From Platynereis dumerilii (lineage: Eukaryota; Annelida; Polychaeta; Phyllodocida; Nereididae), in contig JAPTHN010000019.1 in the NCBI GenBank assembly GCA_026936325.1, positions 14,906,253 through 14,970,252 of the forward strand: 64,000 bases of DNA, in the 5' to 3' direction. Positions within the stretch are counted from its first letter, which is position 1. The number at the start of each line of letters is the position of its first letter. The notes under the pieces were generated by a model that was not told where the DNA came from, searched no databases, and worked only from the letters and a program-made list of their open reading frames with translations. The position numbers and the translations under genes were made by a program. Positions 17,844 through 29,073 of the stretch are shown here, one piece after another.

Positions 17844-18789
17844 TTCTCCCCCTTTCTATTTTTGGGAAGCTGAACTACCATAAAATAAAGACATAAAAAG
17901 ACACATTCTCCCAGTTATCGAACAATAACGGGATTCAAAACGAATAAATATAATTCACACAATATAAAACACAAGCACTCTTTATGACTTCACATGACAT
18001 CACAGGTGCCGAACAGCACCGTGACTAAAACCGTAGATTAACACATTAGTAATCTAAAACAACACATTAACATTTAACTTGGTCACAGCAACAGTTGCGA
18101 AACATGCCATCTTCAGGCATCCGGCCAAGGTGCTTTCCATTATTCTTCTTTCTTGTCTCTTCGCTCTTTCTTTGGCCTTCATAGCTTGTTTTCAGGTATC
18201 GGGTCTTTCTCTTGCTCTTTTCTCTGGTCTCTACAGTCAATCTCGCACATGAACTCTCCAGTTTTTCTGATTTTCTTTGTTTTCCCTTCCCTTCTGCCTT
18301 ATTCCTCCGCACTGCTACTTGAGTTTTCATCATTGGCACTCTCCTCCCTCTCTTTTCTTTTCCTACTTCTCCATACTGTAGGTACATGCCTCCTTCTTCG
18401 ATGACCCAGCAGCCACTTCTACCTGGTATTTCCTTGTAAGTCTCAATTCATATTTGAAGGACAGGGCACATAGAATTCATTCATATTCAGTGAGGGAGAC
18501 AAAAAGAGAAAACATGCAAAATAGAGAAAGCATAGCGACAGTCACCCTAAAACATAAAATACATCTTATGTCTCTATAGTTATCGTGCATAAGAAGAGCT
18601 TCACCCTGGCTATATAAATCATCAAATTCACATCTATATGCTGTTCACAAAGAAAATCACAATAAATTATAAAATCACCACAAAAACCCACATTCTATAA
18701 CTAAAACATCACACTTATTTAGGTAAGTGCAATCTCACAGCTACGCTGGAGGTCTACTCGGACTGGTGAGACGGCGCGACCCGACGGAG
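17844..18789 (-). other. 3' noncoding region of the second LTR element
   Basis: This is about 950 bp between the pol remnant and the 3' LTR. Frames of 83 and 106 codons at 18067-18404 overlap on opposite strands, are low-complexity (Lys/Arg or Ser/Leu) and are not supported. The purine tract (GAAAGGGGGAGAA) adjoins the LTR. Confidence 0.6.
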
Positions 18790-20121
18790 TTACGCTCCTG
18801 GCACTGGACAGGGTCCTCTATCAACCAGAGAGTTACTTGCTGATGTGACACTGTCACTGGCCGCTTTTTCGGGACTAGGCACCTTCTCATCCGACACTTC
18901 TTCCTCCAGGGGCTGTGAATTTTGTGAGTCTTGATGTCTTCCAGTGGAGACGCCCTCCTCTGGTGGAGTCTTGTCTGAAAACTCCGCCCGCTCTCTGCGT
19001 TGGCAGAAAAGTATGGCTCGATCATGGTATAATTTGAGTCGGTCACGGTGGTACACTTGCTTCTCATTGCCTTTTCTTCCCTGGACCTGGATGTCTGAAA
19101 CCTTGTTGGTCACGAGATAAGGCCCACAGTAAACTGGCTGTAACTGGCGACTGTGGTCCATCTGGTCGGCTCCATTCAAGACACATACCAAATCGCCGAC
19201 TTCATAGCCTGAGAAGTTCTTGACATACTCCAACGAAACGGTGCTGGATTCTTCATAGGTTGGCCGACCAGCCACAAACTCCAGAGGAGCCATCACCCCC
19301 CAGCCCAGAATTATCATGTTGGCGCTGTATCCGGTTGATTCACTAATGGAGCAATTGCGGCCGTTATGCTCCACAAAGGTTTCCAAAACAAGCATGTGGA
19401 CATGCTCCGTTGGAAAACAAGAGTGATGAATCTGAAGATTAGCCAGTTGTGTTTCATTCCCCTTCTTCAAGGTGTTGCAGATCCAGCAGGACTTGACAAA
19501 CTGACGAACATCACTCATCAGTCCTGGCCAGAAAGACCAGTGGGGAACGTTTAGTCCATTACGTACCTGACCTGGATGTCCTGCAGCCTTGACGTCGTGT
19601 GACATCTCCAAGATCTGCATACAATGTTGAAATGGGACCACCATAAGCCATCGCGCAGGCTGGTTCACATTGTAAAGCCACTTGTAGTCGAGGGTGTCCT
19701 CTACCATTTCCGGCTGAGCTCGACTTGTCCAGAGTCTCTTCGAGGTAGCATTCTGTAAACGAAGCCCATCTGGTGTTGGATCATCCTTACACACGATCCA
19801 CTGGCCAACGACATTAATTTCACCATGATCATAGTCATTTCTAGCAAATACATCTTGGAACTCCCTGAAAAGCATTTTCTGTTCCTGGTGTTTCTCCTCA
19901 TTCAACTGAGCTCCACATTCCTCGAGCAATTTCCGACAATGGTCTGGAACATCTTCAGAAACGGTATTTGACTTCTGGTCATCTGAGACGACAACTTGAT
20001 GAGAAGACACTGACAGTGGGCTTCCATGAGCTTCAACGGAGCCGAACAGCTCCATAATTCCCTCATGATCTTCAACGTCACTTCTTCCCACAGTTTCAGT
20101 CTCAACATTTTCTGATTGCAA
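18790..20121 (-). pseudogene. pol: pol remnant of the second LTR element
   Basis: The open frame is about 440 codons. The N-terminal third resembles the linker that precedes RT in Gypsy Pol (LNEEKHQEQKMLFREFQDVF). Further on is an integrase zinc-binding region (MSHDVKAAGHPGQ ... KSCWICNTLKK) and, after a short stretch, the C-terminal part of Gypsy integrase (VGDLVCVL, YCGPYLVTNK, VYHRDRLKLY), then a charged tail. It is much shorter than a complete Pol, which would be above 1,000 residues. It is broken and could move only with proteins from another copy. Confidence 0.8.
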
Positions 20122-20150
20122 ACTTTCAATAACATTACTGCCCTTCCCCT

Positions 20151-23100
20151 CTAGAAAGCAATGGCATCGCTTACTACAGTTGCCGAAGCAATAGTAGTGT
20201 TGTCAGGTAAGCTGATTTTGGCTTCTAAAGCATTGAAGAAGTTTAGATCTGCAATATCCCCTTCACTCATCAAGGAGTCTGGGATAAAGAGTTTCTTTGC
20301 ATTTCCAGGAACTTCTGATTCCATGCAAAAGTCACTACGGATGATTTGGGAAAGGCGACACTGAACAAGAAGGCCAGAGAAGGGTGGAAGATCACAGCTC
20401 TCAATTGTTGAAACAGTACTTGCCTCATTAGGCTGATAATTGGGTCTAACCTCAACAGGAATGATGGAATCATGAATTCTTACATGGGAACGCTCAAAAT
20501 TTATTTCTGCTTGTACCTGATTCAAAATATCAATGCCCAGGATACAAAGTTCGCGGGCTGGACCAACAATCAAATCCCAAATAAATGTTTCACATCCTAC
20601 AGTTAATTTGGCTTTTCTGACAATCTTTGCCTGCATTTCCATGTCGCTGCCAATACCTTGGATTCTGATGGAAGAGTTCTCTTCTGGAACCAACTTCAGC
20701 CGTTCGGCAAGTTGTTGTCCGACCAATGTTACTTGGGAAGCGGTGTCAATGACTGCCTCTACAAAATGACCATTAATGTAAATTGGAGCTATCATGGTCC
20801 ATCCCGGGGTGTTCAGTGTTGATCCCTGGTAGACTCTCTTGTCTTGATATGGCGACTCTGTCTGAGTCCCTCTTCCAGGACTACTTGGTCGAGAGTATGT
20901 TGGCCTTGCTGGGCTGTTAGGTCGTGCAAGGATTGGTCTTCCTGGACTAGTTGCAATCTCCCGCTGTTGCTTTTCGAATTGCGGATTGCTTTGAGGTGGA
21001 TAATTAGGATGTGGACATTCCTGTCGAAAATGACCTCTTTCCGAACAGTTGAAGCAGCGATCATCACGTTCATCAGCTCTTGAGCGTCTCTCCATTCCTC
21101 TGATAGGTGTTGGTGGTCGATTGTACAATTGTGATCTATCAGGGCTAAATCTGTCTCGGTAGGGAGAATTTGAATATCTGTCTCGGTAGGGAGAATTTGA
21201 ATATCTGTCCCAATAGGGAGAATTAGAATATCGGCTGGGAGATTGTGATCTTCGTCGATCGTAAGATCGGTAGTTGTCCTGAGGTGGTCGATAATCATCT
21301 CGTCGTGGTCCCTGCCTTGGCGGTACATAAGGCTGACTAGGGGGACGCTCTCTGTTTGGTGAATACTGTCTCTGCCGATCAAGGTCCGACAGACAAGATT
21401 GTCGAACTGGCATATCTTCATCAAAGGAGACCATTCGGCTTGCTGGTGTGGGACGACCAATAAATGAATCAATGGCAACCGCCTCTTTGACATGCTTCAG
21501 TGCTGCCCTCACAGTCTTCGGCTTTTGATGAGCAGCAGATCGTGACGAGTTCTTGTCGCGGATTCCTCTCAAAAAGACTTCCACTCCCATCATGTTCACA
21601 GTCTTCTTTCCAGCAAGTTTGTAAGCTTTCTGCACTATGTGCTGGATACGATCTGCAAAATCATCCAAGCTTTCTCCCGAATCCTGCTTTAAATCAAACA
21701 TGTTCTTCCTGAGTATATGAGGTTGGTCATCAGAGCCAAAGCGTTTCTCCAGAGCTTTTAAGAGCTTACTATAACTTGAGACTGTGGAGCCAGACAGAGT
21801 ACGAACATACTCGATTGCTTTGCCCCTCAGACACTCCTTCAATCTGATTAATTTCATTTTCTTTTTCCATTTATACTGTTTCGCCGTATTCTGAAAGTAG
21901 AAAGCAAAGTTCTCCCACTCGTTGATTCCTCCATGGAACATTTGTAACTGTGGGGCTGAAGGGCTCTTCTTCCTTCGTCCATGCTTCCTCCTGTCTCCAT
22001 GACTGCTTCTTGAAGAGCGATAATCATCCTCATCTGAACTATCTTCATCTGAAGAAGAATCATCTGAAGAATCACTGGATTCCGAAGAAGTTGAGGACTT
22101 ACGGCTACGGTGTTTTGTCTTTGTGGGTCGATCTGAACTCCTAGATTCCCTAAACTGGTCATCATAAACATCATCACTAAACTTCTCATGTGACTTGTCA
22201 CTCCTTGACCGATTCACATAACGACCAGAATCCTTGTAATCATCATAAATTGGTTGTTCAGTAGTGCTATCGTAATCAGATCTCTGGTACTGTTCCCTAG
22301 ATGCCCTTTCAGATCCATCCACAGCAAAACGAACATTAGCATGTGGGGACCTTCCTCGCGATCTGCTTGATGTACTGGATTGTCCACTGGTCCGAGGATT
22401 ATCCTTGGGATCATAGGATTGTCTACTTGGATCCCTTGGGGCATAGTCACCTTCAAATTGGTGTTCACTGCGCTCATAGAGCGGGGGTCGTTGCGGATCA
22501 TATGACTGACGTCTATGTTGGTCAGAGGGCTGGCGTCTTTGTTGATCTGAGGACTGCCCAGCCTGTTGATCAGTAGGAAATCGGCGCTGTCTGGCAGTGA
22601 AAACAGGGACTTCTTCTCTAGCTGGATTATTCCATTCCTCTGCATAGCGAGGGGTATGTCTATCTTCCCGTCGCGGGGCCTGTTTTTGGGAAGAACCAGC
22701 CTGTTGGGTCGCCGAACAGCGACTACTTATAGGTTCATTCTGAGAATCTTGGTCTGTTGGCGATCCGGTGAAACGCAGACTGGCTTGTTGAGAATAGACC
22801 GCATCCTGATAGGACCTCTCTCCATACCCAACATCTTCACCAAGTGAGGCAGAAAAGTTTGCTGCTGGAAGTCGCCTCTCTGGGGCCTGTTGATTTGTCC
22901 GTCTGGTCTGGAACACTCCGTTGGTTGGCATTGTAGAGATAACAGCTTCAATTTCAGCAGACTGCACTTGGCCGTTGGGAGCATTGCTCCTCTGCAAAGG
23001 GGTAGAAGACATAGGATCAGAATATTGACCATTATTGTAAGCACAATTGTCATTATCAAAATGCAATCTTTTAACATAAGTGTTTGATGATTGTCGATCC

Positions 23101-23858
23101 TTACCGTAACCCCCTTGAACATCCTGCTGTCGTGTGGAAACCCCTGGTTGAGAAGATGCAAATTCATTCTGTCGATACTGCGCCGACTCATTAGCTTCTA
23201 TTTGAGTGTTTAAATTGTTCTCAACAACTTGTTGATGCATCATGTCTATGTATTGTTCAGAAGGATGTGTCATAGACCAGAATTTACTCCGTCCTCCAAT
23301 CTGACTCATTAATCTATTTTCATTAGTTTGTTTCGCCAATCTAGATTTCCAATTTGCCTGTTCCCTTGTCAGGATAATCAGCAGATTATGCAAATCTTGC
23401 TCTTTTGGACGCAACCCATTGACAACCTGTTCTGAAGTAGCAGCAGCAATTAACATCTTAACTTTGTTCAATTCTCCCGTCTTCTCTACTATTATTTCAT
23501 GGTACTTGTCTATCAGGCCACGGGTCAAGTGTACTTCATAGCTCTCCCCCGAATCAAGGTTTAAATTTACCATACCATCGAGATACTCATCCATTTGTGG
23601 CTGTCCTAAGTTGTTCATTCGGCTCTCAAAATCATATCTCTCTTGTCCGACTGCTCCTGGATCCTCAAAAGTCAGCTGCCCACTTGCGACGAAATCATTC
23701 CAAAACTCAATAGGCAAGTTGAGGTGTGCAGACAAAACGTTCGGCGTCAATGTCATTCGTTTGCGTAAATCGAGTATCCGCCGAGCGCGCCGCTCACCAA
23801 TTTGATCTAGCTGACGGAGTTCTGTTTCCGTAGCGGAATGAATATTTATAGGACTCAT
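20151..23858 (-). CDS. gag: Gag-protease polyprotein with N-terminal helix-hairpin-helix
   Basis: This is about 1,235 codons from the first in-frame ATG (MSPINIHSATE) at 23858. Residues 3-35 read INIHSATETELRQLDQIG then RRARRI, closely matching the ComEA-type HhH pattern (N-I-N-x-A-x-x-x-E-L ... I-G-x-x-x-A-x-x-I), a DNA-binding fold. Next comes a long Gln/Ser/Arg-rich disordered segment with an acidic Ser/Asp/Glu run, a Gypsy capsid-like region (WENFAFYFQNTAKQYKW ... LRGKAIEYVRTL), RYSNSPY-type tandem repeats, a CCHC knuckle CFNCSERGHFRQEC and a retroviral-type protease (AVIDTASQVTLVG ... LGIDIL). An HhH at the front of Gag is not a standard part of the family as I know it. The frame is open throughout. 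Confidence 0.8.
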   Translation of the reverse strand: MSPINIHSATETELRQLDQIGERRARRILDLRKRMTLTPNVLSAHLNLPIEFWNDFVASGQLTFEDPGAVGQERYDFESRMNNLGQPQMDEYLDGMVNLNLDSGESYEVHLTRGLIDKYHEIIVEKTGELNKVKMLIAAATSEQVVNGLRPKEQDLHNLLIILTREQANWKSRLAKQTNENRLMSQIGGRSKFWSMTHPSEQYIDMMHQQVVENNLNTQIEANESAQYRQNEFASSQPGVSTRQQDVQGGYGKDRQSSNTYVKRLHFDNDNCAYNNGQYSDPMSSTPLQRSNAPNGQVQSAEIEAVISTMPTNGVFQTRRTNQQAPERRLPAANFSASLGEDVGYGERSYQDAVYSQQASLRFTGSPTDQDSQNEPISSRCSATQQAGSSQKQAPRREDRHTPRYAEEWNNPAREEVPVFTARQRRFPTDQQAGQSSDQQRRQPSDQHRRQSYDPQRPPLYERSEHQFEGDYAPRDPSRQSYDPKDNPRTSGQSSTSSRSRGRSPHANVRFAVDGSERASREQYQRSDYDSTTEQPIYDDYKDSGRYVNRSRSDKSHEKFSDDVYDDQFRESRSSDRPTKTKHRSRKSSTSSESSDSSDDSSSDEDSSDEDDYRSSRSSHGDRRKHGRRKKSPSAPQLQMFHGGINEWENFAFYFQNTAKQYKWKKKMKLIRLKECLRGKAIEYVRTLSGSTVSSYSKLLKALEKRFGSDDQPHILRKNMFDLKQDSGESLDDFADRIQHIVQKAYKLAGKKTVNMMGVEVFLRGIRDKNSSRSAAHQKPKTVRAALKHVKEAVAIDSFIGRPTPASRMVSFDEDMPVRQSCLSDLDRQRQYSPNRERPPSQPYVPPRQGPRRDDYRPPQDNYRSYDRRRSQSPSRYSNSPYWDRYSNSPYRDRYSNSPYRDRFSPDRSQLYNRPPTPIRGMERRSRADERDDRCFNCSERGHFRQECPHPNYPPQSNPQFEKQQREIATSPGRPILARPNSPARPTYSRPSSPGRGTQTESPYQDKRVYQGSTLNTPGWTMIAPIYINGHFVEAVIDTASQVTLVGQQLAERLKLVPEENSSIRIQGIGSDMEMQAKIVRKAKLTVGCETFIWDLIVGPARELCILGIDILNQVQAEINFERSHVRIHDSIIPVEVRPNYQPNEASTVSTIESCDLPPFSGLLVQCRLSQIIRSDFCMESEVPGNAKKLFIPDSLMSEGDIADLNFFNALEAKISLPDNTTIASATVVSDAIAF

Positions 23859-24617
23859 ACTGGATTTGTGGGTTTGATTAGTTGTTAATTTAAAAGTCGG
23901 TTGCAACTTGCAACCTAAGGGATGCCGCACAGCATCAGAATTTTGAAACCATCAAAGTATACAAATTCAAATCCGTAACTACCAGAGTAAATCAACTCCA
24001 ATATTTAACAAGTGTAATTTCTCTATATAGATTCTTTGTCACACCTCTATGTAACTATGAGATCAAGTAGAATCAAATATAAATAGAATCTACTATAAAT
24101 AGAATTCAATATAAATCACTTCTAATACAACCTGAGTATTTTATAAGAAGCACTAATTGCAAAATAAATGAATGAGAACCCCTTTTAAAGTTAAGCTTTT
24201 GATAAATTAACGGTAATTGTAACTTGATTGCAGCAGTAAATAACCGCCAAGCTGTACTTGCTGCGACAACTAAATAAATATTATATGACACTAAAGTTGT
24301 CACAAACCCAAAGTAATGCAACAAAATTTCAACGTCACAAACACACAATAAAGTTGTAAAACGGGGTGTAAAATTTGTATAAACACTTATTCTTATAAAC
24401 TATTGTCACTCAATCTTACAGTCACACTCTATATTTATAGCAGTTACACTCTCTATATATATGAAACACAAGACCCGTTCAAGAATTCCTCCGAATTCTC
24501 AGACAAGTCAGTTTTGTTTCACAAGTATTCTAAGCTCACATGCACACTAAACACAATGTACACAAGAACAACACAGAGTACGACACAAAGACAATTGCAC
24601 AATATAACCTTTCACCC

Positions 24618-24650
<33 letters not shown>

Positions 24651-26166
24651 CAAAGTGTATAAACAATAACCAAATTGGTTAAATTGAGTAAATTAAATAA
24701 TGTAAATATAAAAAAACTTTTTAAAAAGATTCCGAACAGATTACTAGTATTGCGCCAACATTAATTGACACCTTTGTCACTGTCGAGGCTTATCTTTGTC
24801 TTAGCAGTTGAAGTGACAATAAGTTTTCACACCTATTCTGTGTCAATCCACAAATAAGTTTGACTTAAGGTCATTAAGTACCAAAATTTTAATTTCCTAA
24901 ACTGGTCAAAATATGAACCAAAATTTCTAGAAATTGTAAATTAGCACTAAATTGGTCTCAAAATAGAAATTTGTAAATCAAGGATGACAAAAAATTAATT
25001 ATGACTGCACTCAGCTGTCAATTTCAATCAGAATATCATCCTATTTTGAAAACAAAATTCCGAAGCAATTCAGCAAACACACAACTCAGTTGTTAGCTAA
25101 ATTATAAATTAATTCCAATTAGACCAGGATTTTTGTGTGATTGAAACACAACTTATTATTTCTTAGTCACCAACTTGCTCAAAATTTAAATTGACAGTAG
25201 AAATTCCAACAGTGACAAGCACCTGCCAAAATTATGACAGTCACAAAAAATACTCCCAAAATCGTAATTGTTCAACAATAGCAACTGAATAGGTGAACGA
25301 ACATTCACTATTCAATTTTTCCTCAGGCTCAGGCTAATGCAACATGTATCACAACCCAAAATAGACACAGAATTTGACTATACACAGTTGAAAAAGCAAA
25401 AATTTGACAGCAACCAAATTCCACAAATTATAGGCCTACTAACTCAAAATATGTATTTACACAACTAAAAGTGCATAAAGGAAACGAACATTTCCAAAAA
25501 TACACCCAAACTATGCTAAATTTGTTGCTTCAATTGTCAAAATATCTACTTCAACCATGTGCTATTTATAGCTGCAACAGTACTGTGCTATTTATAGAAC
25601 ACTTGATAGGCTGTCAATCATTTTCACGGCAAAATACACGTGTTTTGTCTGTCAAATAAATAGTTCACCACTTTCTGACAACATGAAAATTTATCTCAGA
25701 ATGAATAATTAGAGAATAGCTGACAATATTCATGAATGATAAGACAATTTATCAGCATTTATTAGCTGCATTTATCCAGCCTTCACGATGTCATAACTGT
25801 CAGACCGCTACAATGTAACAATCCACGTGCTTTTACGATGTCAATTTTCGCTTGAAAAACGAAGTGACAACACTCAAAATTGACTAAATAGAACCTATAC
25901 TAACTATTTAACATGTTACATTACCTATTTTGTCGATATTTACCTATTATTAGCTGAAATTAGACGAGTTATTGCTACGACGTAGCGCTCGCTCTATCAA
26001 TGCACCATGCGTCTAGACGCTACCGTATCTGTTCAGTTAATTTGACAACTTTTCTAAAGTCGATAAAACGCTAAATAAAACGTTTTGAAGCGCCGAACAG
26101 CACTCAAAACAATTGATACGTCGTATATAACAACTAGTAAGGCTACCAAATAACCACTGCCACCAA
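23859..26166 (-). other. leader region of the second LTR element
   Basis: This is 2.3 kb of AT-rich DNA between the 5' LTR and gag, with a run of about 30 T at 24621-24650. No frame above about 90 codons is convincing. In-frame codons continue about 24 residues upstream of the chosen gag ATG without another ATG. The length is large for a leader and may include packaging signals or older inserts. Confidence 0.6.
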
Positions 26167-26298
26167 TAAAGCGTGGGCCAAGCGTTATTCAAAGCATACC
26201 TTTTCTGTAGCTGTTGTCTGTACGAATCTCTCAATCAATCTGTCTAATTAACACACTCGCGCATGCGCATCACAGCCTCATTATGGGTTCCCGCCACA
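26167..26298 (-). repeat. 5' LTR of the second LTR element (132 bp)
   Basis: This pairs with 17712-17843. TSD CACT follows at 26299-26302. It contains the same NRF1-like palindrome. Confidence 0.85.
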
Positions 26299-26629
26299 CA
26301 CTAAATTCATCTCAGAAACACCTCTAAATCAGCCAAAAATATTCACTCAAAATTCTCCCATAGTAGTGACATCGAAACTATGTGGAGCTTCATCAGTCAA
26401 CAACTCCTCACTTTGATGGAAAAGAAAATACCATTCAAGATAACATCAAGTCTATGCAACAACCATGCATCACCGGGGACCTCGGGAGACAAACAAGAAG
26501 AAAGAGAAAAGCTTTCATCAAAGCCAGACACACAGCCAAGACTACAAAGATCTAGAGAGGTACAAGAAACTGAAAAAGGAGATGAGGAAAGCATGCAGAG
26601 AAGCGTATTCCAACTACATGAAGAACATA
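26299..26629 (+). pseudogene. LINE-1 ORF2, linker between endonuclease and RT
   Basis: This resumes LINE-1 after the LTR element. One frame gives DIETMWSFISQQLLTLMEKK then IPFKITSS, the usual end of the endonuclease region. A second frame gives DYKDLERYKKLKKEMRKA then EAYSNYMKNI, so a frameshift lies between. The final codons aag-aac-ata run exactly into the next LINE-1 block once the 26630-27608 insert is ignored. Confidence 0.7.
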
Positions 26630-27608
26630 TATTTGCAATGTTTGGTTGTAGCGTCTAAGCACCAAACAAGAAGCGATTGTCGGTTGGATTTATGTATAAG
26701 CGATACTGCTATTGAACAGGTAAATAATGTAAAATATTTAGGTGTTATTATTGATAGTAATCTTTCATGGAATGAACATGTTTCAGCTTTATGTAAAAAT
26801 ATTGTCGTATAAAGTTTCACAGTTTTCACGAACAAGGAATGTTATAACCAGGGACTTAATGTTAACAATATACAATTCTATAATCCAACCGACTATCGAC
26901 TTTGCAATTACTGTATGGGGCCATACCACTATGACTAACTTAAATAAAATTCAAAGACTACAAGAATAATAATGAACAACTTTGACTACATAAATGTAAG
27001 GGGAATAGACTTAGTTAAACAACTCCAATGGATGAATATTTCAGAAAGAATTATGTATTTGAAAGACTGTTGATGTTTAAATGCATACATGGTATGGCTT
27101 CAAAATATCTATGTGATCAGGTTACTATGGAAATTGAAATTAGAGATATTGAGACTAGAAGCCATGATACTAATGTGTATGTCCCTTTTCCTGCTAATGA
27201 GTTTGCGAAGAAAAAACTTTATTACTGAGGCGCTAAAAATTGGAATAGTTTATCTAAAGAAACAAAAGATATTGTTAACATTGAAAGCTTTTAAAAAAAG
27301 TAACTGAAAACGGACATACATAAGGTGTGATTTTTTTATTTAATTTTTCTATCGATTTTATGATGAAGTTTTAAAGATTAATTTACTGTATAGAATAGTA
27401 ATTGTTGATGCTATACTGTGAAATATTTTTGTTATTGTATATAATTACTGTAAATATTGTATATAGTTACTGTACATATATATATATATATATATATAAA
27501 TTTTTATTATTTTATTTTTAATATTTTAAGGGCATTACTGAAAAACAGTGTTTTTATACTGAGTGATCATCCTTGTTAAATATATTTATAAATAAATAAA
27601 TAAATAAA
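26630..27608 (+). mobile_element. 5'-truncated LINE fragment inserted in LINE-1 (LINE-4)
   Basis: It is flanked by the duplication AACATA (26624-26629 and 27609-27614). Coding remnants in order are VNNVKYLGVIIDSNLSWNEH (end of the RT domain), VITRDLMLTIYNSIIQP ... FAITVWG, and a C-terminal block with FPANEFAKKKLYY and WNSLSKETKD. Stops and frameshifts break it. A long AT-rich 3' UTR with a TA microsatellite (about 27478-27497) ends in AATAAATAAATAAATAA. The host LINE's reading (YMKNI-VSEDQ) is restored across the insertion point, proving insertion. It is a CR1/Rex-like family different from LINE-1. Confidence 0.8.
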
Positions 27609-28466
27609 AACATAGTGAGCGAAGACCAAATTTCCAACCCCAAGAAGTTCTGGGCCTTTATAAAGGGCAATAGATGTGATAACATGGGAGTTGCTCCCCT
27701 AAGGAACAGCGACGGCATTACCTACTCCGACAAGGACATGAGAGCAAACATATTGAACAGGCAATTTTCATCAGTGTTCAATCAAAACGAAAATCCAGAC
27801 ACCATCAGAGACAAACGACCTAGTCCATACAACGTAATGCCCAGCATAAACATCACCAACACTGGCGTCCAAAAATTGTTCCAAAGATTGAACATCAACA
27901 AGGCGACGGGCCCAGACAACATCTCAACTCGCTTACTCAAAACAGTAGCCACACAGTTATCACCAACCCTGACTACTTTCTGGAAGGCTGCAAACGTCGT
28001 CCCCATCTTCAAAAAAGGAGACAGAAGTTCAGCCGTCAACTATCGCCTTGTCTCTCTCACTTCAGTATGCTGTAAAACCCTAGAACATATCATCTGTAGC
28101 TCCATCATGAAACATCTTGAGCAGAACAACATCTTCACAGATGCTCAACATGGCTTCAGGAAACATCGCTCCTGTGAGACAAAATTGATCCTGACAATTA
28201 ATGACCTGGCAAAGAACATCGACGACAATATCCAGACAGATGTGATTTTATTGGATTTCTCCAAGACTTTTGATAAAGTGCCTCACCAAGGCCTGCTCCA
28301 CAAAACCAGATACTACGGGATCAACACAGACACCCATAACTGGATCCGTGATTTCCTCAGCGGAAGAAGACGGAAAGTCATTGAGTAGGGAGCAACTTCA
28401 AGTTCAGCACCTGTCCTCTCGGGAGTTCCTCAGGGGAGTGTACTCGGGCCATTACTATTTTTGATA
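27609..28466 (+). pseudogene. LINE-1 ORF2, N-terminal half of reverse transcriptase
   Basis: An open frame of 257 codons continues from the linker: ISNPKKFWAFIKG, INKATGPDNISTRLLK, WKAANVVPIFKKGDR, NYRLVSLTSVCCKTLEHII, QHGFRKHRSCETKL, TDVILLDFSKTFDKVPHQ. Fourteen or so residues normally found between LSPTLTTFW and KAANVV are missing, a small deletion. A frameshift near 28385 is followed by [14 protein letters not shown] in another frame, at which point the inverted-repeat element sits. Confidence 0.85.
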
Positions 28467-28468
28467 TA

Positions 28469-29071
28469 CACCGCATCTGACGAAATTACGCAAGTAGGTT
28501 ATTTTACATCAGTATGAAAACATTTGGGCCGAATGTTTTATCCTTTTCACATAATCATTGGCTTGATATGAGACATCTTCCATGTAACTTTCATCCAATT
28601 CTGTTGGGGTAAAGTTGAGTTATGCCATATATTCAAATATTTTGGTGTCTTACGAAATTACGCAAAATTGACATATTAAGTGGAGGGGCCTTGATAATGT
28701 TAAATTTTCAAATTACTGCACCGGTCCAGTGGACCCAGGGAGCCGGACCCTGTAATTGGCTGTGGGTCCGTGTGACGCAATATTACGGCGGGAGAATCGA
28801 GGAAGGAGCAGGACGCCGGGCGACATCTTAATTAACCAGCCTTACCCAAGTAAGTAAATATAAATATGATGATTTTGCGTAATTTCGTAAGACACTAACA
28901 TATTTAAATCAATGACATAACTCAACTTTGGCCAAACGGAATTGGATGAAAGTTACATGGAAGATGTCTCATATCAAGCCAATGATTATGTTAAAAGGAT
29001 AAGACTGTAGGCCCAATTGTTTTCATACCAATGTAAAATAACCTATTTGCGTAATTTCGTCAGATGCGGTG
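28469..29071. mobile_element. 603-bp TA-flanked long inverted-repeat element in the LINE-1 RT
   Basis: The ends CACCGCATCTGACGAAATT are perfect inverted repeats flanked by TA (28467-28468, 29072-29073). Arms run about 180-210 bp. Removing the element plus one TA restores the reading LIY-IND of the RT, which settles both the boundaries and the TSD. Inside, a second inverted pair (CTTACGAAATTACGCAA at about 28649 and its complement at about 28874) repeats the terminal sequence with one change. The core of about 200 bp is GC-richer and unrelated. There is no transposase, so it is non-autonomous. TA target use suggests the Tc1/mariner group, although CACC ends are unusual. Confidence 0.85.
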
Positions 29072-29073
29072 TA

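Larger units (their letters stand above)
17712..26298 (-). mobile_element. second LTR element (Gypsy-like), broken, inside LINE-1
   Basis: This is an 8,587-bp insert with 132-bp LTRs (17712-17843 and 26167-26298), flanked by the duplication CACT at 17708-17711 and 26299-26302. On the minus strand the LTR starts TGTGG and ends CTTTA, and a purine tract adjoins the left LTR. After the right LTR the sequence TTGGTGGCAGTGG is the candidate primer site. Parts seen: a 2.3-kb leader, gag plus protease in one long frame, and a pol remnant with integrase pieces. The LTRs differ at only two sites by eye, about 1.5 percent, so insertion is fairly recent. The element is broken: RT and RNase H are not recognised. 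Confidence 0.85.
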
